NCBI RefSeq assembly: GCF_904849725.1 | Contig: NC_058524.1 | Location: 29,827,501-29,891,500, forward strand | Direction: 5' to 3' | DNA: 64,000 bases | Source of the DNA: Hordeum vulgare subsp. vulgare | Taxonomy: Eukaryota; Streptophyta; Magnoliopsida; Poales; Poaceae | Shown here: positions 10,600-24,659 of the stretch, one piece after another | Numbering within the stretch: position 1 is the first letter of the stretch | How the letters are laid out: the number at the start of each line of letters is the position of its first letter | Notes under the pieces: generated by a model | The model's database searches: none | What the model was told of the DNA's origin: nothing | The model's input: only the letters and a program-made list of their open reading frames with translations | Program-made: the position numbers and the translations under genes

Positions 10600-12180
10600 C
10601 TCATCCTAGTTTGTGAAAATATCCCAAATCACATTGTTTTCATACAAATTCTGTTTTCACACAATCTGTTTTCACACAAATTATAAGAAAATGAATATAT
10701 CCCAAATCACATTGTTTGTCATCCCAAAGTAGACACATATGCATAATATTGATTAATTTTGACAAACTGTATTTTTACTCCGAATAATAGGGTGAAAAAT
10801 ATAAGAGAAACAAAAGGAAAAGATAAAATTACACAAGCTTAAGTCTGATTGGTGGAATGAGTTTTGACATGGATCGCTGACATGGCAAACATCCGTCCAT
10901 CCATCCACCCGCAGCAAACCTCACCCAACCCATCGTGCCTTCCTCTTCCTCTCTCTGCGCTAACCCTAGCCGACGCCTCCCTCTCTCCCCCGATCCCACC
11001 CGATACGGATCGCCCAACCCTAGCCGCCGCTGTGATCTGACCCGGGGCGGCTGCGACGGCGACGCGGAGAGGAGTGCTGCCCCATAGAGTGACCGGGTTG
11101 TCTGTGTGAAGGCCGTCGCCCAGGAGGGCAACGGCGCCGGTGGCATGGTGGCCACTGCGGAGGGCAACGACTGAGCTGCCCTGGAGACAACCTGTGGCCC
11201 TCCTCTTCGCCTCTCTTCTCAGCGGCAGTCACCAGCGCCATCGCCACCCTCGGACGCGAGCTCCTCCTCCGGGCGTCCCTCCCAAGGCATGGCCGGCGCT
11301 GCGCCCGCCCTCCTCCACCACTACGGTACCGCACAGCCCCCACCCCCCTCCCCCTCCTCAGCCCGCCCGCCTCCCTCCCACTATTACAGTCTCGTCTAGG
11401 GTTTCCACATTTCCGCCGCGCGAGGAGCCGCCTGTCTGCTCCACCGCCGATGCCGCCCACCGCGCGGTTCCCCTTGTCTCTGCGGCGTGCAGCAGTGGTA
11501 CACTGACCCGTAGCAGTGGTAGCCAGGAGGAGCAGCAGCAACACTACTGCGGTACTGCGCTAGCACTAGTTTGGCCGTTGCGTACGCACCCCTGTCGCTG
11601 AGGTGCTCAACGTGTAGGAACTCAGCCTCGTCTTTATTGGGGGCAGAATCATACATGTGCGCAATCCCCAGATTGTTATCTATGGTGAATTGTGAGATTG
11701 ATCCTGTAGCATCCTACTAAGGGGCAGTGATAATTCGGCTACCATAGATAATGGCTTGGGACAAAACTTGCGTCTTCTGGTGTTGGAGAATTTCTGAATT
11801 TGTATTCTCCATGATGGCATACGTAATGGACAGTTAGAAAAATGTGTTCTGGTTTACCTCCATTAACCACCTCGTTAGGTAGTAAGTGGGGATTTGAATC
11901 CATTTCTTAGCCTCATTCCTCAGCTAGCTGTAGTGGTCTTGCTTCTGGTCCAGATTATGCAAGTTGAGCTGCTTCATTCAGATTTATATGCCAATCATGT
12001 TGCCCTCAAGTTGAGCTACTTCATTTAGACATATATCAATTTGCCTTATTTATTCATATATGAATTTGATAGCCGGTTACCTATTAAGTGGATCGGGGGC
12101 TTATAAACCACTTAGCTGGAATATTTATGTATGCAGTATGCACATTAGATGGCATGTGCAGCTCACACTTCTTGCAGATC
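10600..12180. other. Pack-CACTA left interior, gene-like GC-rich sequence, no recognised product
   Basis: Positions 10880-11060 look like a grass 5' leader (CT-rich, with ctaaccctagccg). Positions 11060-11600 are GC-rich with long overlapping frames on both strands. All of these frames are Pro/Arg/Ala-rich low complexity and I recognise no domain. Positions 11640-12180 are AT-richer and intron-like. This may be a further captured exon or promoter piece whose donor I cannot name. Confidence 0.45.
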
Positions 12181-12224
12181 TATAGTGGAGAACGGGGTCA
12201 GCTCTTGTGGCCAGAAGGGTCATT

Positions 12225-12476
12225 CCCGCTGAGCCGTACGCGCCCGTGCCGAGCAGGTGCGTGTGGGAGAAGGAGTTGGTCGCGCGCGCCACCTCATTGT
12301 ACGAGTACACGCGGCACGCCGCTCGACGTCGCCGCCTCCGACAGCAGTCGCATCGCCGGGAGCCTGCTCGACCCGTGCCTCCCCTTGCCGTCGGACCTCC
12401 GGCGTTGTGCCCAGCACAGCAGCAGGAGCACGCCAGCCGCCGCCGCCATGCCCACCACCACACCTGCTATCAACAT
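12225..12476 (-). pseudogene. Captured fragment of a WAK-like receptor kinase (WAKL14/20 type)
   Basis: Read on the minus strand, a transmembrane segment (IAGVVVGMAAAAGVLLLLCW) is followed by a basic QRRRS stop-transfer stretch, then a juxtamembrane MRLLSEAATSSGVP. After a one-base frame change near 12310 comes VYSYNEVARATNSFSHTHLL and GTGAYG, the start of the kinase glycine loop. That order is the hallmark of WAK-like receptor kinases of the WAKL14/20 group. The loop is damaged where the family has GTGAYGTVY, and nothing of the kinase lobe follows. It lies opposite in orientation to the other captured pieces. Confidence 0.75.
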
Positions 12477-12664
12477 ACATACATCGTCAGAGTACGTAAA
12501 ATGCCACGTGGTGGTTTAACACGAAGTTAACTTCGAATGCACTTGGCTAGGTTGTGAATGCGATTCTTGTCTTGGTCAACAGGTCAAGCCAAGCAGTAGA
12601 ATTCATCTAACCAAATTCAACATTTTTTTAGCCTGGTCAGCAGTCAATCATGCATGCATAGCTG

Positions 12665-12843
12665 TTTGAGACCAAGGGGACCTATGGGTATGGGAATGCG
12701 ATCTGGCCAAAGGAGAATGATGCCGACAATGGCGGAGGCGGGCTGGGTGGACACGACGGGCAGCCGGCGGAGTTCACCAGCAAGCCATGGAGGCCGCTCA
12801 CTCGGAAGCTGAAGATCCCTGCTGGCATCCTCAGCCCATACAG
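12665..12843 (+). pseudogene. Captured exon end of a cellulose-synthase-like D (CSLD) gene
   Basis: The frame from ttt gag acc reads [18 protein letters not shown], an acidic/Gly-rich variable patch, then [20 protein letters not shown] and PAGILSPYR, ending at a CAG|GTATTG splice donor. This combination matches the conserved N-terminal cytoplasmic region of CSLD proteins, just before the first transmembrane segments. CSLD proteins make cell-wall glycans during tip growth. Only this exon end is present; the glycosyltransferase core is absent. The frame is open across the whole fragment. Confidence 0.85.
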
Positions 12844-13083
12844 GTATTGCTCAACTTCACTGCACTTGCATATCATCTGTTCATGTTCTGACTCATGTGG
12901 ATGTTGGGCCTGGTTGTCCCCTGGTCACATGGGTGATGAACTGTGCCATGATACACCTGACTTGATTAATCTTAAAAGTGCTTCTAAAGTCAGACTTTGA
13001 TTCAACTTGGATCTATACATTATATCTGTAGGTTAGATGAGATGTTAGATCTGTGCTGCATCTTCTGATCTTGTTTTCCTTAG

Positions 13084-13456
13084 TTCAAAACAAACATTAT
13101 GTTATCATATTGATATCACCAAAAAAATTCCCTGTGAATTCAACACACAAAGATATAGCATCTGCTTTTGATATTCCTCTTATTCAAGTAGACTATCAAG
13201 TTGGAACAGCCATACTTGCATATACTACTAGCAAGAGGTGCTTAAAACAATATTATATATGATTCAGTCATTGTGAAGAAACTAAATCTATGATGTTGCT
13301 TTCTGTTGAGCCGTCTTGACATTAGTTTTTTACATACAGAGGAACCCAACGGTTCAGTTTAGCTTCGCAAAAACAATTCTTGAAGAATTGATAGGCCCTG
13401 AAGTTGCATACTTCTCATCTAGGGGCCCAAGTTCTCTTACTCCATCTATTCTGAAG
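13084..13456 (+). pseudogene. Captured two-exon fragment of a subtilisin-like protease (subtilase)
   Basis: Exon 13084-13237 reads VIILISPKKFPVNSTHKDIA and SAFDIPLIQVDYQVGTAIL, typical of the end of the PA domain inserted in plant subtilases. After an intron (GT at 13238, AG at 13340-13341), exon 13342-13456 reads NPTVQFSFAKTILEELIGPE then VAYFSSRGPSSLTPSILK and ends at a GTAAAC donor. Joining preserves frame (phase 2). The AYFSSRGPSS motif is diagnostic of plant subtilases. The catalytic Asp and His exons and the GTSMA serine exon are missing, so no protease can be made. The fragment kept its intron, which points to DNA-level capture. Confidence 0.87.
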
Positions 13457-14990
13457 GTAAACATGTACGTATTAAAGATCACTTAACCATTTCTTGTAGT
13501 GAATGAACCTTTTGGTTGGTTTGCTGCCCCCACAATGCTATCTTAGCTGATAAGCTCCACCATGGCATAGGCTGGAATGGGGCTCATCTTCTCTGTCTGT
13601 TCCTTAGTTGCCTCTCTCCATGACAGCTATGCAGACTAGTGGTAGCAGCATATATATGTTATATTTTTGAGACCTGGTCTTGAATTTATGGTGTGTAAAG
13701 AAGTTGTTCGATATAAATGGCATGGGAGAAATCCAACGCTGCATATGCAGAGCGAGGACCCAGGAGCACCCAAAAAATGAAGATGGTACGCAAAGTATCT
13801 GGTCAAATTGATTTTTTTTCCTTTGCCTCCTAGGACGTTTCACTTTCACCTGGACTGGATGTGTCGCTTGAAATGTGCCATAGGTGTCTAGGCAGGCTTC
13901 CTATGGCTGCTGGCTGCTGCTGACAGCTTGACTTGTAGGTGGTTTTGTCACTGGCCACCCTGATTTCTTTTTACCTTTGTTCGCGGTGCGCCTGTCTTTT
14001 ATCCTTTGACATGGTCTGCAGATGTCCCATTGAATATTCACCAGTGGGCGGGTGATCACAGTTTATTGTTTATTATTAGTATTCTGGTTCTCCACGGGTG
14101 ATCTGGATGCTCGCTGCCTGGTAGTGGCATGGCATCCAAAGCCTCCCTTGTTTGCTTGCTGGGCATAGTCAACTGTGACAATGCGGTCTCTCTCGGTTTT
14201 CTTTTCTTTTCTTTTTGTGGCTGCTTGCCAGTTTCTGCAACCTCTATGCTCCACCTTCCTCTTCGCCCCGTCGAGAATGTGCATGCGCTGCTGCCCGCCT
14301 TGTACCACCAGCAGTCCAGCACATAGATGCACATAGGATTCCCCTCGAGTTGGGGTAGCTAGTGTGTGTGGGCACTTGTGTTTACATGCTGTGTGACACT
14401 TGTTGTTTCGTACAGCGGCGCATGTGACCTGGGGCATGGGGGGACGATATTCGATCGGCTAGTTATTATCGATGGGGCTGCCGTGTTCCGGGCTTTTCTA
14501 TCCTGTTGATCTTCCGGAGGTAATCCCATAGCTGCTTGAACAGGAGATCAAGGGAGGGTTAATAGTGAGCAGTGGTACTCGATCAAACTGGATCTTCCCC
14601 ATGTCCTTTCTCTGATGCCAAACCTTTCTGGAGCAAAATGATGTACGCCTCCACATCCTGCTGCCGAGCATACATTCACTTGCGCCTTCAACTCTCACAG
14701 TTTACGCTCTACAGTGACCTGCCTGAGCAAGTGTAAATGATAAATCCAGTGTACTTCCGTAACTGCACTTATTCCTTTTAAGTCACTCTACTTATTTGAA
14801 TGTGCTTGATAAGTCACTGTACTTATTTGAATGTTAAGGAATAACACTGGAAGAGTTGGTATTCCGAAGCTAGTAGTTTGTTGTTCTCATGCAATGAATC
14901 TGTAAAGTGAAAATCCAACACATCAGTTTATTTAGTCTCATAGCTCCTCCAATGCCTGCTCCATCCCAAGCTCCTCCCACAATTGCTCCA
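13457..14990. other. Pack-CACTA middle interior without a recognised gene
   Basis: This stretch has moderate GC content and TG/CT-rich intron-like composition. The ORFs present (for example 14063-14437 and 14498-14698, both minus) are short and match nothing I know. It may hold further captured intron or untranslated sequence. Confidence 0.4.
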
Positions 14991-15001
14991 TTTCCAAATC
15001 C

Positions 15002-15452
15002 TCATGTGCCAAATCCACTCCAAGCTCCTCCTATGCCCGCTCCACTGTTAGATTCTCCAATGCCTGCCCTATTGGCAAATCCTTCTATGGTAGCTCCTTC
15101 TCTGCCAACTCCATTGCTAGCCCTTCTCCGAGCTCCTCTTGCTCTTGTTCCTCCTCCTCCAGCTCCTCTCCCAACACCTTTTACTCTTGTTCCTCCTCTA
15201 CCAGCTCCTCGTGCACTGCTTGTTGTTGTTTTTCTTTTGTTTTGTCTTCCTGCTTGTGCACTCAAACCAGGCTCATCTGAATGTGTTTGCTCACTTGTAG
15301 TTCTTGATTTTGTTTTGGCTCTCACCCTTCCTCTGTTGGTTTCTGTGGTCATTCTTGTCCTTTGAGGAATTGATTCCATAGCATCAAGCACAAAAGCTGC
15401 TTGCTCTAGGAATGGTCCTAGTGATGTCACTTGGCTCACATATGCTCTATCC
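15002..15452 (-). other. Gly/Arg-rich open frame of unknown origin, exon-like
   Basis: On the minus strand a possible AG acceptor near 15453 precedes a frame that reads DRAYVSQVTSLGPFLEQAAF and then turns basic and Gly/Ala-rich (GRGGTRVKGVGRGAGG) through about 150 residues. The N-terminal part looks protein-like. The tail consists of degenerate GXG repeats that read as Pro-rich (APPMPAP) on the other strand. It may be the remnant of a transposon accessory protein tail or another captured exon. I do not recognise it and assign no function. Confidence 0.35.
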
Positions 15453-16108
15453 TATAAAGTGCAAGTGCAAGAGGTAAATCATGGTATAGTACTGGATTAT
15501 AGTAAGCAAAACAATTAACTGATTATTACAAGTGCAAAAGAAACACTTGTGAGAAGAGTAGCTTGTTCCCGCTCTCAAATATACAAGCAATAGTAGCTAT
15601 GTTTGTAATCGCAGAACTAACTGATGCAACCGATGATGTAGTTAGGTACATATGGAGTCAGGAAGAAGCTCTTGTTCATGTAACGGCCTTGCCCAAGTTC
15701 TAACAAAATTGCATGGTTGGTATGAAATATAAGTAAAATAACGAATTGCATGTCTGTTCCCTCTTAACTGTATAAGTAACTGAATCAAGACGAAGCAAAC
15801 CACTAGCTTTGCCCCTGTTTCTGTCCCTTTACCGTACCTGTATGTTCTGGTTACGTATGCTCTTCTTGTTTTCATATTGATTGATGTGGAACTGGTAACT
15901 GATGCATAGCTTTACACATAATTTCTCTGATTTCGTGCCTAGGGAATCCTTCATGGTTTATCTAATTATATCTTGCTTTGGCTCATCTTCTCTGAGTATT
16001 CCTAGTTGATATACTTCTGGATTCCAGCATTGGGGTTTTGTGGTGTGGGTTGTAGCTTTGTATCGTGCTCCATTAGCAATCGCTCAAAAATTTTATTTAC
16101 CTATGTAG

Positions 16109-17340
<1,232 letters not shown>

Positions 17341-17819
17341 GATGTTTTGATTTCGTCGTAATTTTGCCACGTAGGACTGGGTTTGATTGCCAACGACGAT
17401 TTAGGGTCGTCGTAAAGGTTACGACAATCCTGGAATCGTCGTAAAAGTTACGACGATTTTGATCAAAACATCGCTGTTGTTCATTTGTGACGCTCCGTTT
17501 TTGACGCTTGGTTTTTCGTCGTGAGATCGTCATAAATTAAAAACCGTGACGATGTAGCGACGAAAAATAGCGTCGTGTATTAGCATATTCCTTGTAGTGA
17601 CCTTTCCTACTACATATCTTCCTCATCCTCCATCTTGCTTCATCTTTTTTTGGAACACCGATGACTTTGGTGATCTACCCAAGTTTGAGTAAAAGAATTG
17701 GGTACAATCAGATCCATCATCTAATGCAGCCTGTGATCCTGTTCCTCTCCAATCTAAAAATCTCGATTCAGATCCATCCTCTCCTGCAGCCTGTGATCCT
17801 GTTCCTCTCCAATTTAGAA

Positions 17820-18275
17820 ATCTCCATTCTAATCAGTTTTCAAGTTCTTGCATAGAGTAATATAACATCTATTTCCAATTCAGTAGATGAATTTGTCACC
17901 ACATAATTTAGAAATCTCCATTCTAATCAATTTGCAAGTTCTTGCATAGGGTAATATAACATCTATTTGAATTTGTCACCGCATAGTTGATGCAGCAGAG
18001 GAGCTGTACTAATGATTGATTGAGGCATGCACATGTCTACTGCAGGACTCTTTGCCTAAATTTCGTAGAAGAAGAACTTATCCCTAAGAGGCCTCCATTC
18101 TAATCAGTTTTCAAGTTCTTGCATAGAGTAATATAACATCTATTTGAATTTGTCACCGCATAGTTGATGCAGCAGAGGAGCTGTACCAATGACTGATTGA
18201 GGCATGCACATGTCTACTGCAGGACTCTCTGCCTAAATTTCGTAGAAGAAAAACTTATCCCTAAGAGGCCCGCCG
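17820..18275. repeat. Direct duplication within the Helitron right arm
   Basis: A segment of about 180 bp (tctaatcagttttcaagttc through gaacttatccctaagaggcc) occurs at about 17905-18090 and again at about 18098-18272. A shorter related copy lies near 17826. A second small repeat (cctgtgatcctgttcctctcc) lies just upstream at 17727 and 17788. No frame is conserved between the copies. Confidence 0.8.
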
Positions 18276-20640
18276 TCACGACGGCAGGCTATTGTTTCCT
18301 TCTGTTTGCCGCCTCTCCTGACCAAATCATCATCGAGCGTCCTCTACGGACGCTCTTAATTCCATCCATGCTGGAATCGATCAAAAAGACAGGGGTATGA
18401 CCCAGTCCATCCTCTCCTGCAGACTAGCTCAAACTTATATACATATAATCACATATCATTAATTTGTACCACTACCACCACGATTTGAAGCAATCAACAC
18501 ATCGTTTTTTGCGTGCGTATCAGTTCTGTTCTTGGACGAATGGATCCAGAAAGGTATCAACTGGATGATGTGTACATGAGTGTACTAGCTCCACGACGTC
18601 AACTTGCTTCATCGCCGTTGTAAGCACTCGAGTTGGCACTGTCTTGCACCAACACTCCACATGATTCTGTTCCTCTCCAATAATTGAAATCTGGAATCTT
18701 ATTAGCTTTCAAATTCTTGACATGCAGAAATTAATAAAGTGCTTACTTTTAGGTAGCTAATGATTTTATCTAACAAAGGTTGATATAGAGAAGTAACCAT
18801 ACCATCCAATCTTTGAGACAGATTGGACGTCCATCATACTCTACAACTTTGCTCAACATTGTTTGATTTTCTCGCTGCATCCACTTGGCAAGTAACTCAC
18901 AACCCTTGAATCTCCTGCTCATAATTTACTGCATTACAGTGGACTATGCATTAGTTTTTCTTTACCTTGAGAATGTTAACTTGGGTTTTAATTTAAATGG
19001 CAGTCTAATTTCTTTATCTCATTCATGTGTTTACCTTTTCTTAAAGTTGTGACGAGCAAATTCAGAAAATTTAACTCGTGGTGGATTGAATCAAGTGTGA
19101 GGCCGCTATCTAATATCTTCTTTGCAGGTGTCATATGAAAGGAGGCGTCTTTGTCTTCCAAGATCGAGAATGGAGTTCCATGAAGCAACAGTAAGATATC
19201 AATCAAGTCTCACTTTTTTGTTTTTCCGTTTACTATTTTCATTACACCATATCGTATATTATATTTACTAATTGGAAGCATCATATAAGGCTCAATGTTA
19301 ATCCTAGCTAGAAAACTACTTACAGTTAACAATTAGATCTTAATTACATGACTGGAATTAAATGATATACGAAAGTATATTTGCATGCTTACCAGTCCAT
19401 ATACGTTAAGGACTCTTGATCTGATGGATCCAAAAGTGTCCATGCATGTTACGTGAGGAAAGTATAATCTAAGACATCCTAACAAGAAATTTACAAATAA
19501 TAATTAGATGTTAATTTTATGACTAGAATTAAATGATATATGAAAGTATATTGTATCATGCTTAGTAGTCAATATACATTTAGAATTCTTGATCCAATCG
19601 GCCCTAAAGTGTCCACGCATGTTTATATGTGACGAAACGTGTTAAGTCAGAGTCTCATACCAACTAACAAGCTAAATATCTTTTTCCAGGAATCGTTGTA
19701 CTAATTCATTTACCCATGCATGCATGGTTGCCGCTGCTAGCAATATATCACAGGTAAATGCATGTTTGTCCTCTATGTTAAAAATCTGTCGTACATTACC
19801 TAGGTGTGTGTACATCTAGGTATGACGGATAATTATTCTCTTACTCCCAAAAAAGAACTAATTGTTCTCTTCCAAAAAAACAGGTACACAATGGTAATGC
19901 GTGCAACCTGCATACAATATCAATCCTGGCAATAAATCACATTTATAATATTTTGTATTTTCTCAAATTTGTATATCTTATGCGCTTACTGTTATCAAAA
20001 AATATAACGAAATTAGCGCAGCAAAATTCTAAATCTATTTGTAAAATATATGTATGACGAAACCTAGATTTTAAGATAATTATAAACTTCTAAAGGAGTG
20101 CAAGTGCGTCCGAAAATCATGGATTTGAATGTGTACATTTTTATTTGGGAAATAAATATGTGCATTTTAAGTACAGTAAACAAAATATGAAATGAATATG
20201 CACAAAACAATATGAGGCAGTGTAATCAACGTACATCTTTGTTCATATACTAATCAAAAGAAGGAATGTGCTCACGCCCAAAAAAATACGGCATAGGTGT
20301 CACTAGATAAATCTATAGGTCATAGCTGAACCGGTCAAAGAAAGTTATGCCACTACTTTTGTTGATTGCTTAGTTGAGTTGCCGGAATGATATTCTAAAC
20401 TCAACTAGATTTCAAAAATATGAGAAATGTAACACCTACAATAGATTAAGGAGGTTTCAATATACAAAAATTTAAGACTAGCCATGAAAGTGTGACTTGA
20501 TGGAGAGCATTCCAACTATTATTGTGGCACAAAGATTAACGCAAAACTACCATAAATATAAAGATCGTGCTAGAGCCACTATGTTGTAAGTATATACATA
20601 TCAAAATGGAATTGCATTCACATGTATTCTTCTACGCTAT
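18276..20640. other. Helitron interior without supported gene
   Basis: AT-rich sequence lacks long frames. A short exon-like stretch at about 19128-19191, ending at CAG|TAAG, gives no recognisable peptide. The minus-strand frame at 18988-19206 is isolated and unrecognised. I see no Rep or helicase motif and nothing that would make the Helitron autonomous. Confidence 0.5.
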
Positions 20641-21328
20641 GACTAGCCCGTGTGGGTGCACGGGTTGACGACTAGTATATTTCAAAGATAGGCTTCCTCA
20701 AAATTGCCTTAGGTCTTCGTGAGCAAACAAGTTGGATGCACACCCACTAGTTCTCTTTAAGAGCTTTCACATACTCGTAGCTCTAGTGCATCATTTGTAT
20801 GGCAATCCCTACTCATTTACATTGATATTTATTGATGAGCATCTCCACAGCTCATTGATATGCCTAGTTAATGTGACTATCTTCTCCTTTTTTGTCTTGC
20901 AACCTCCACCACACTCCACACCATCTATAGTGCTATAACCATGGCTCACGCTCATGTATTGCGTGAGAGTTGAAAAGGTTTGAGAAAGTAAAGGTGTGAA
21001 ACAATTACTTGCCAATACCGGGGTTGTGCATGATTTAAATTCGTTGTGCAATGATGATAGAGCATAGCCAAACTATATGCTTTTGTAGGGATAACTTTCT
21101 TTTGGCCTTGTTATTTTGAAAGTTCATGATTACCTTGCTAGTTTGCTTAAAGTATTATTGTTTCCACGTCAATAGCAAACTATTGTTTTGAATCTAATGG
21201 ATCTGAACATTCACTTCACATAAGAGGAATTACAAAGGACACCTATGCTAGGTAGCATGAAACATAAAAGATTCATTCTTTATCACTTCCCTACTCGAGG
21301 ACGAGCAGGAGTTAAGCTTGGGGATGTT

Positions 21329-22979
21329 TGATACGTCTCAAACGTATCTATAATTTTTGGTGGTTTCACGTTGTTATCTTGTCATCTTTGGATGTTTTAT
21401 GTACCTTTTATATCTTTTTTGGGACTAACTTATTAATTCAGTGCCAAGTGCCAGTTCCTGTTTTCTTTGTGTTTTTGACTCTTTTCAGATCTGATTTTGG
21501 AACAAAGTCCAAACGGAATAAAACCCCGAAATGATTTTTTCCCGAACGGAAGAAGATCAGGGGGCCTCTGGGCCAAGCCAGGTGGGCTCCAGGGAGCCCA
21601 CAAGCTCCCACTCCGCCACCAGGGGGAGGCGGCGGTGTAAGGGCTTGTGGCCTCCCTGGCCGCCCCCTGACCTAGATCCTTGGCCTATATATTCCCAAAA
21701 ATTCAGCAAAAAATCAGGGGAGCCTCGAAAATACTTTTCCGCCGCCGCAAGCTTCCGTTTCCGCGAGATCTCATCTAGAGACCCTTCCCGGCGCCCTGCC
21801 GGAGGGGACTTTGGAGTTGGAGGGCTTCTTCATCATCATCATCGCCCCTCCAATGAATCGTGAGTAGTTTACTTCAGACCTACGGGTTCGTAGTTAGTAG
21901 CTAGATGGCTTCTTCTCTCTCTTGGATCTTCCATACAAAGTTCTCCATGATCTTCATGGAGATCTATCCGACGTAATCTTCTTTGACGGTGTGTTTGTCG
22001 AGATCCGATGAATTGTGGATTTGTGATCAGATTATCTATGATATATATTTGAGTCTTTGCTGATTTCTTATATGCATGATTTGATATCCTTGTAAGTCTC
22101 TCCGAGTCTTGGGTTTTGTTTGGCCAACTAGATCTATGATTCTTGCAATGGGAAAAGTGCTTGGTTTTGGGTTCTACCATGTGCTGACCTTTCCCGGTGA
22201 CAGTAGGGGCAACAAGGCACACATTAAGTAGTTGCCATGAAGGGTAAAAAGATGGAGTTTTCATCATTGGTTTGAGATTATCCCTCTACATCATGTCATC
22301 TTGCTTAAGGCGTTACTCTGTTCTTATAGACTTAATACACTAGATGCATGCTGGATAGCGGTCGACGTGTGGAGTAATAGTAGTAGATGCAGAAAGTATC
22401 GGTCTACTTGTTTTGGACGTGATGCCTATAGATATAATCATTGCATAGATATCGTCACGACTTTGCATGGTTCTATCAATTGCTCGACAGTAATTTGTTC
22501 ACCCACCGTCTACTTGCTTTCATGAGAGAAGCCACTAGTAAACACTACGACCCCTGGGTCTATTCACATCCATCGTTTACACCTCCGCTTTTACTTTGCT
22601 TTGTTACTTTGTTGCTTTCAGTTCTCACTTGGCAAACAATCTATAAGGGATTGACAACCCCTTCATAGCGTTGGGAGCAAGCTTTTTGTGTTTGTGCAGG
22701 CTCTTGTGATACTCCTCCACTGGATCGATACCTTGGTTCTCAAACTGAGGGAAATACTTACCACCGCTACGCTACATCACCCTTTCCGCTTCGAGGGAAC
22801 ACCAACACAAGGCTCCAAGGCCAGGGGGAAATCCTTTGCATACTTGCCTAGGAAGTCCCTTAAGGCGTAGCCGTAGCAGAAGGATTCCTGGTGCCGTTGT
22901 TGAGGAGTATCAAGTAAAGCATTCTCCCGTCAACGTGCCTATTTCTGGCGCCATTGGAAGGTCTTTTGTTGCAGTAGCA
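21329..22979 (+). repeat. 3' LTR of Gypsy A
   Basis: The LTR begins TGATACGTCTCAAACGTA and ends GTTGCAGTAGCA (TG...CA), 1651 bp. It follows the tract gcaggagttaagcttgggga, which is the polypurine-tract position. A TATA-like box (cctatatattccc) lies near 21684, preceded by GC-rich sequence, and is the likely promoter for transcripts. It is closely similar to the two LTRs of Gypsy B. Confidence 0.9.
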
Positions 22980-23989
22980 CCCCGCCGGCCACATCTCCCT
23001 CGTCGGCCACCACAGCTCCAATCAAGAGCATGAGGTCCTTCTGGAAATGATCCTGCTCCTCCGTCGCTCCTCTCAACCCTGGGCCACTTCGGTGCTTCAT
23101 TTAGCTCGAATTGACCCTCTGATCATCACGTGAGGAGGAGCCGTGTTGCTTGCCACCGATAGTATCCCTTCTGCCACGGGAGTGAAAATCCCACGAGATT
23201 GGATCAATTTGAACTTCCCTGCTCGACTGGTCTGGTGTAGGTTGTGTTGCTTTGCTACTGATTGGAGTACCTATGTTATTCAGATAAGCAAATCAGCAAG
23301 GAATACTCTCACAAATCACACTCTAATGTGCTGTGCAAATCCTACTCTGCTAAGAAAATCACACTCACAAATCTACTAAAAAATCAGCAGATCAACAGTG
23401 AGAGTACCTTTTGTTGTCAGTGTCAACAGTAGGTCATTCCTCTCTGCTGTACTGGTCAAGCAAGTTGATACTCTAAATAAAACTGGAATAGGAGCAGCGA
23501 CAAACTGGACCATGTGATGCCACATTTGTGAGATTGACAAATCAGTAGGAGGAGTACTATCAAATCAATAAGAACAATAGCAAGATCAACAAGGGCAAGA
23601 TTGGTACTTAAAATGGAATAGGTGCAACAAAAATTGGAATAGAAACTGAAGATAACACTCTAAGAACTGTCAGATCACACTCACAAAGTTCAATAAGTTG
23701 TGGTGGTTCGTGTTTGCTAAGTACACTCACAAAGAGTACAAACTAGAACAATAAGTTGAGCAGCCACAAACTGGAATAGGCAAGCAAATCAAGCAAGTTG
23801 ATACTCTATTCCTTTCGGCCCGTTGTATCTATTGTTTTTGCTGATACTTACGAACAATAGGCAAGCAAATTGTCAAACCAAGATAAACAGTAGGTGAGCT
23901 ACCCCATTTTTCTTGCAAACATTGTAATGTACTCATGCTTGTAATTGTACTCTTGCAAACATTGTAATGTACTCATGCTTGTAATCACT

Positions 23990-24345
23990 TAAGTGCTTTC
24001 AAAAGCACTTTGCAAAATTTTATGCACAATGGTACATAAAAATTCAGTTAAGTGATGTCAAAGTCACTTTGTTGAATTTTTATGCACATAGGTGCATAAA
24101 AATTCAGTTTAGCGATGTCAATAGCCCTTTGCTGAATTAATATGCACATAGGTGCATAAAAGTTCACTTAAGTGCTGTCAAAAGCACTTTACTGAATTAA
24201 TATGCACAAAGGTGCATAAAAATTCAGTTAAGTGTTGTCAAACGCACTTTCTAAATTAATATGCACATAGGTGCATAAAAATTCAGTTAAGTGATGTCAA
24301 AAGCACGTTGCTGAATTAATATGCACATAGGTGCATAAAACTTCA
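23990..24345. repeat. About 60-bp tandem repeat, left arm, with self-complementary units
   Basis: About six units of 59-60 bp share the form aagtgctgtcaaaagcactt ... atgcacataggtgcataaaa. Each unit has small inverted repeats (AAGTGC/GCACTT and TGCAC/GTGCA). The same array occurs in inverse orientation at about 53880-54200. It sits upstream of the mariner transposase start, so it is 5' leader or subterminal sequence of the original element. Confidence 0.88.
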
Positions 24346-24512
24346 GGCCCTGTTTGGTTAAAAGGACTAGACTATAAAAAGTCCCTTTTAGTCCCTATAT
24401 AACCAAACAGGAGGGACTTTTCCTTAAGGGACTAGAAAACTCTACTAGAGGGTCTTTTTCCTTTAGTCCTTGGGCCTAAAAAAAGTCTAGTCCCTTGGAA
24501 CCAAACACCCCC
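24346..24512. mobile_element. MITE, 167 bp, GGCCCTGTTTGGTT termini, TSD TCA
   Basis: The left end is GGCCCTGTTTGGTTAAAAGG and the right end, in reverse complement, is GGGGGTGTTTGGTTCCAAGG. The trinucleotide TCA flanks both sides (24343-24345 and 24513-24515). The matching point in the right arm near 53895 has no insertion, which shows the empty site. Termini and 3-bp duplication suit a PIF/Harbinger (Tourist-like) MITE, though the usual target is TWA. Confidence 0.85.
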
Positions 24513-24659
24513 TCAGTTAAGTGTTGTCAAAAGCACTTGAGTATTTTTCTCCTGTTTATGCCAATCTCCTTGGTGCATATATATTCAGTTAAATGGATGA
24601 AATGGATCTTCATCTTGTTATTCTTCTTCATCTTAACTATTCATATCTTCAGGAGAACA

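Noticed and set aside
11020..11656. Several 86-174-codon frames in the left interior of the Pack-CACTA
   Set aside because: All are low-complexity Arg/Ala/Pro/Gly frames overlapping each other on both strands; no domain could be named, so no CDS is called.
18988..19206. 72-codon minus-strand frame in the Helitron
   Set aside because: Isolated, no recognisable motif, no flanking exons. Could be a decayed fragment but cannot be supported.
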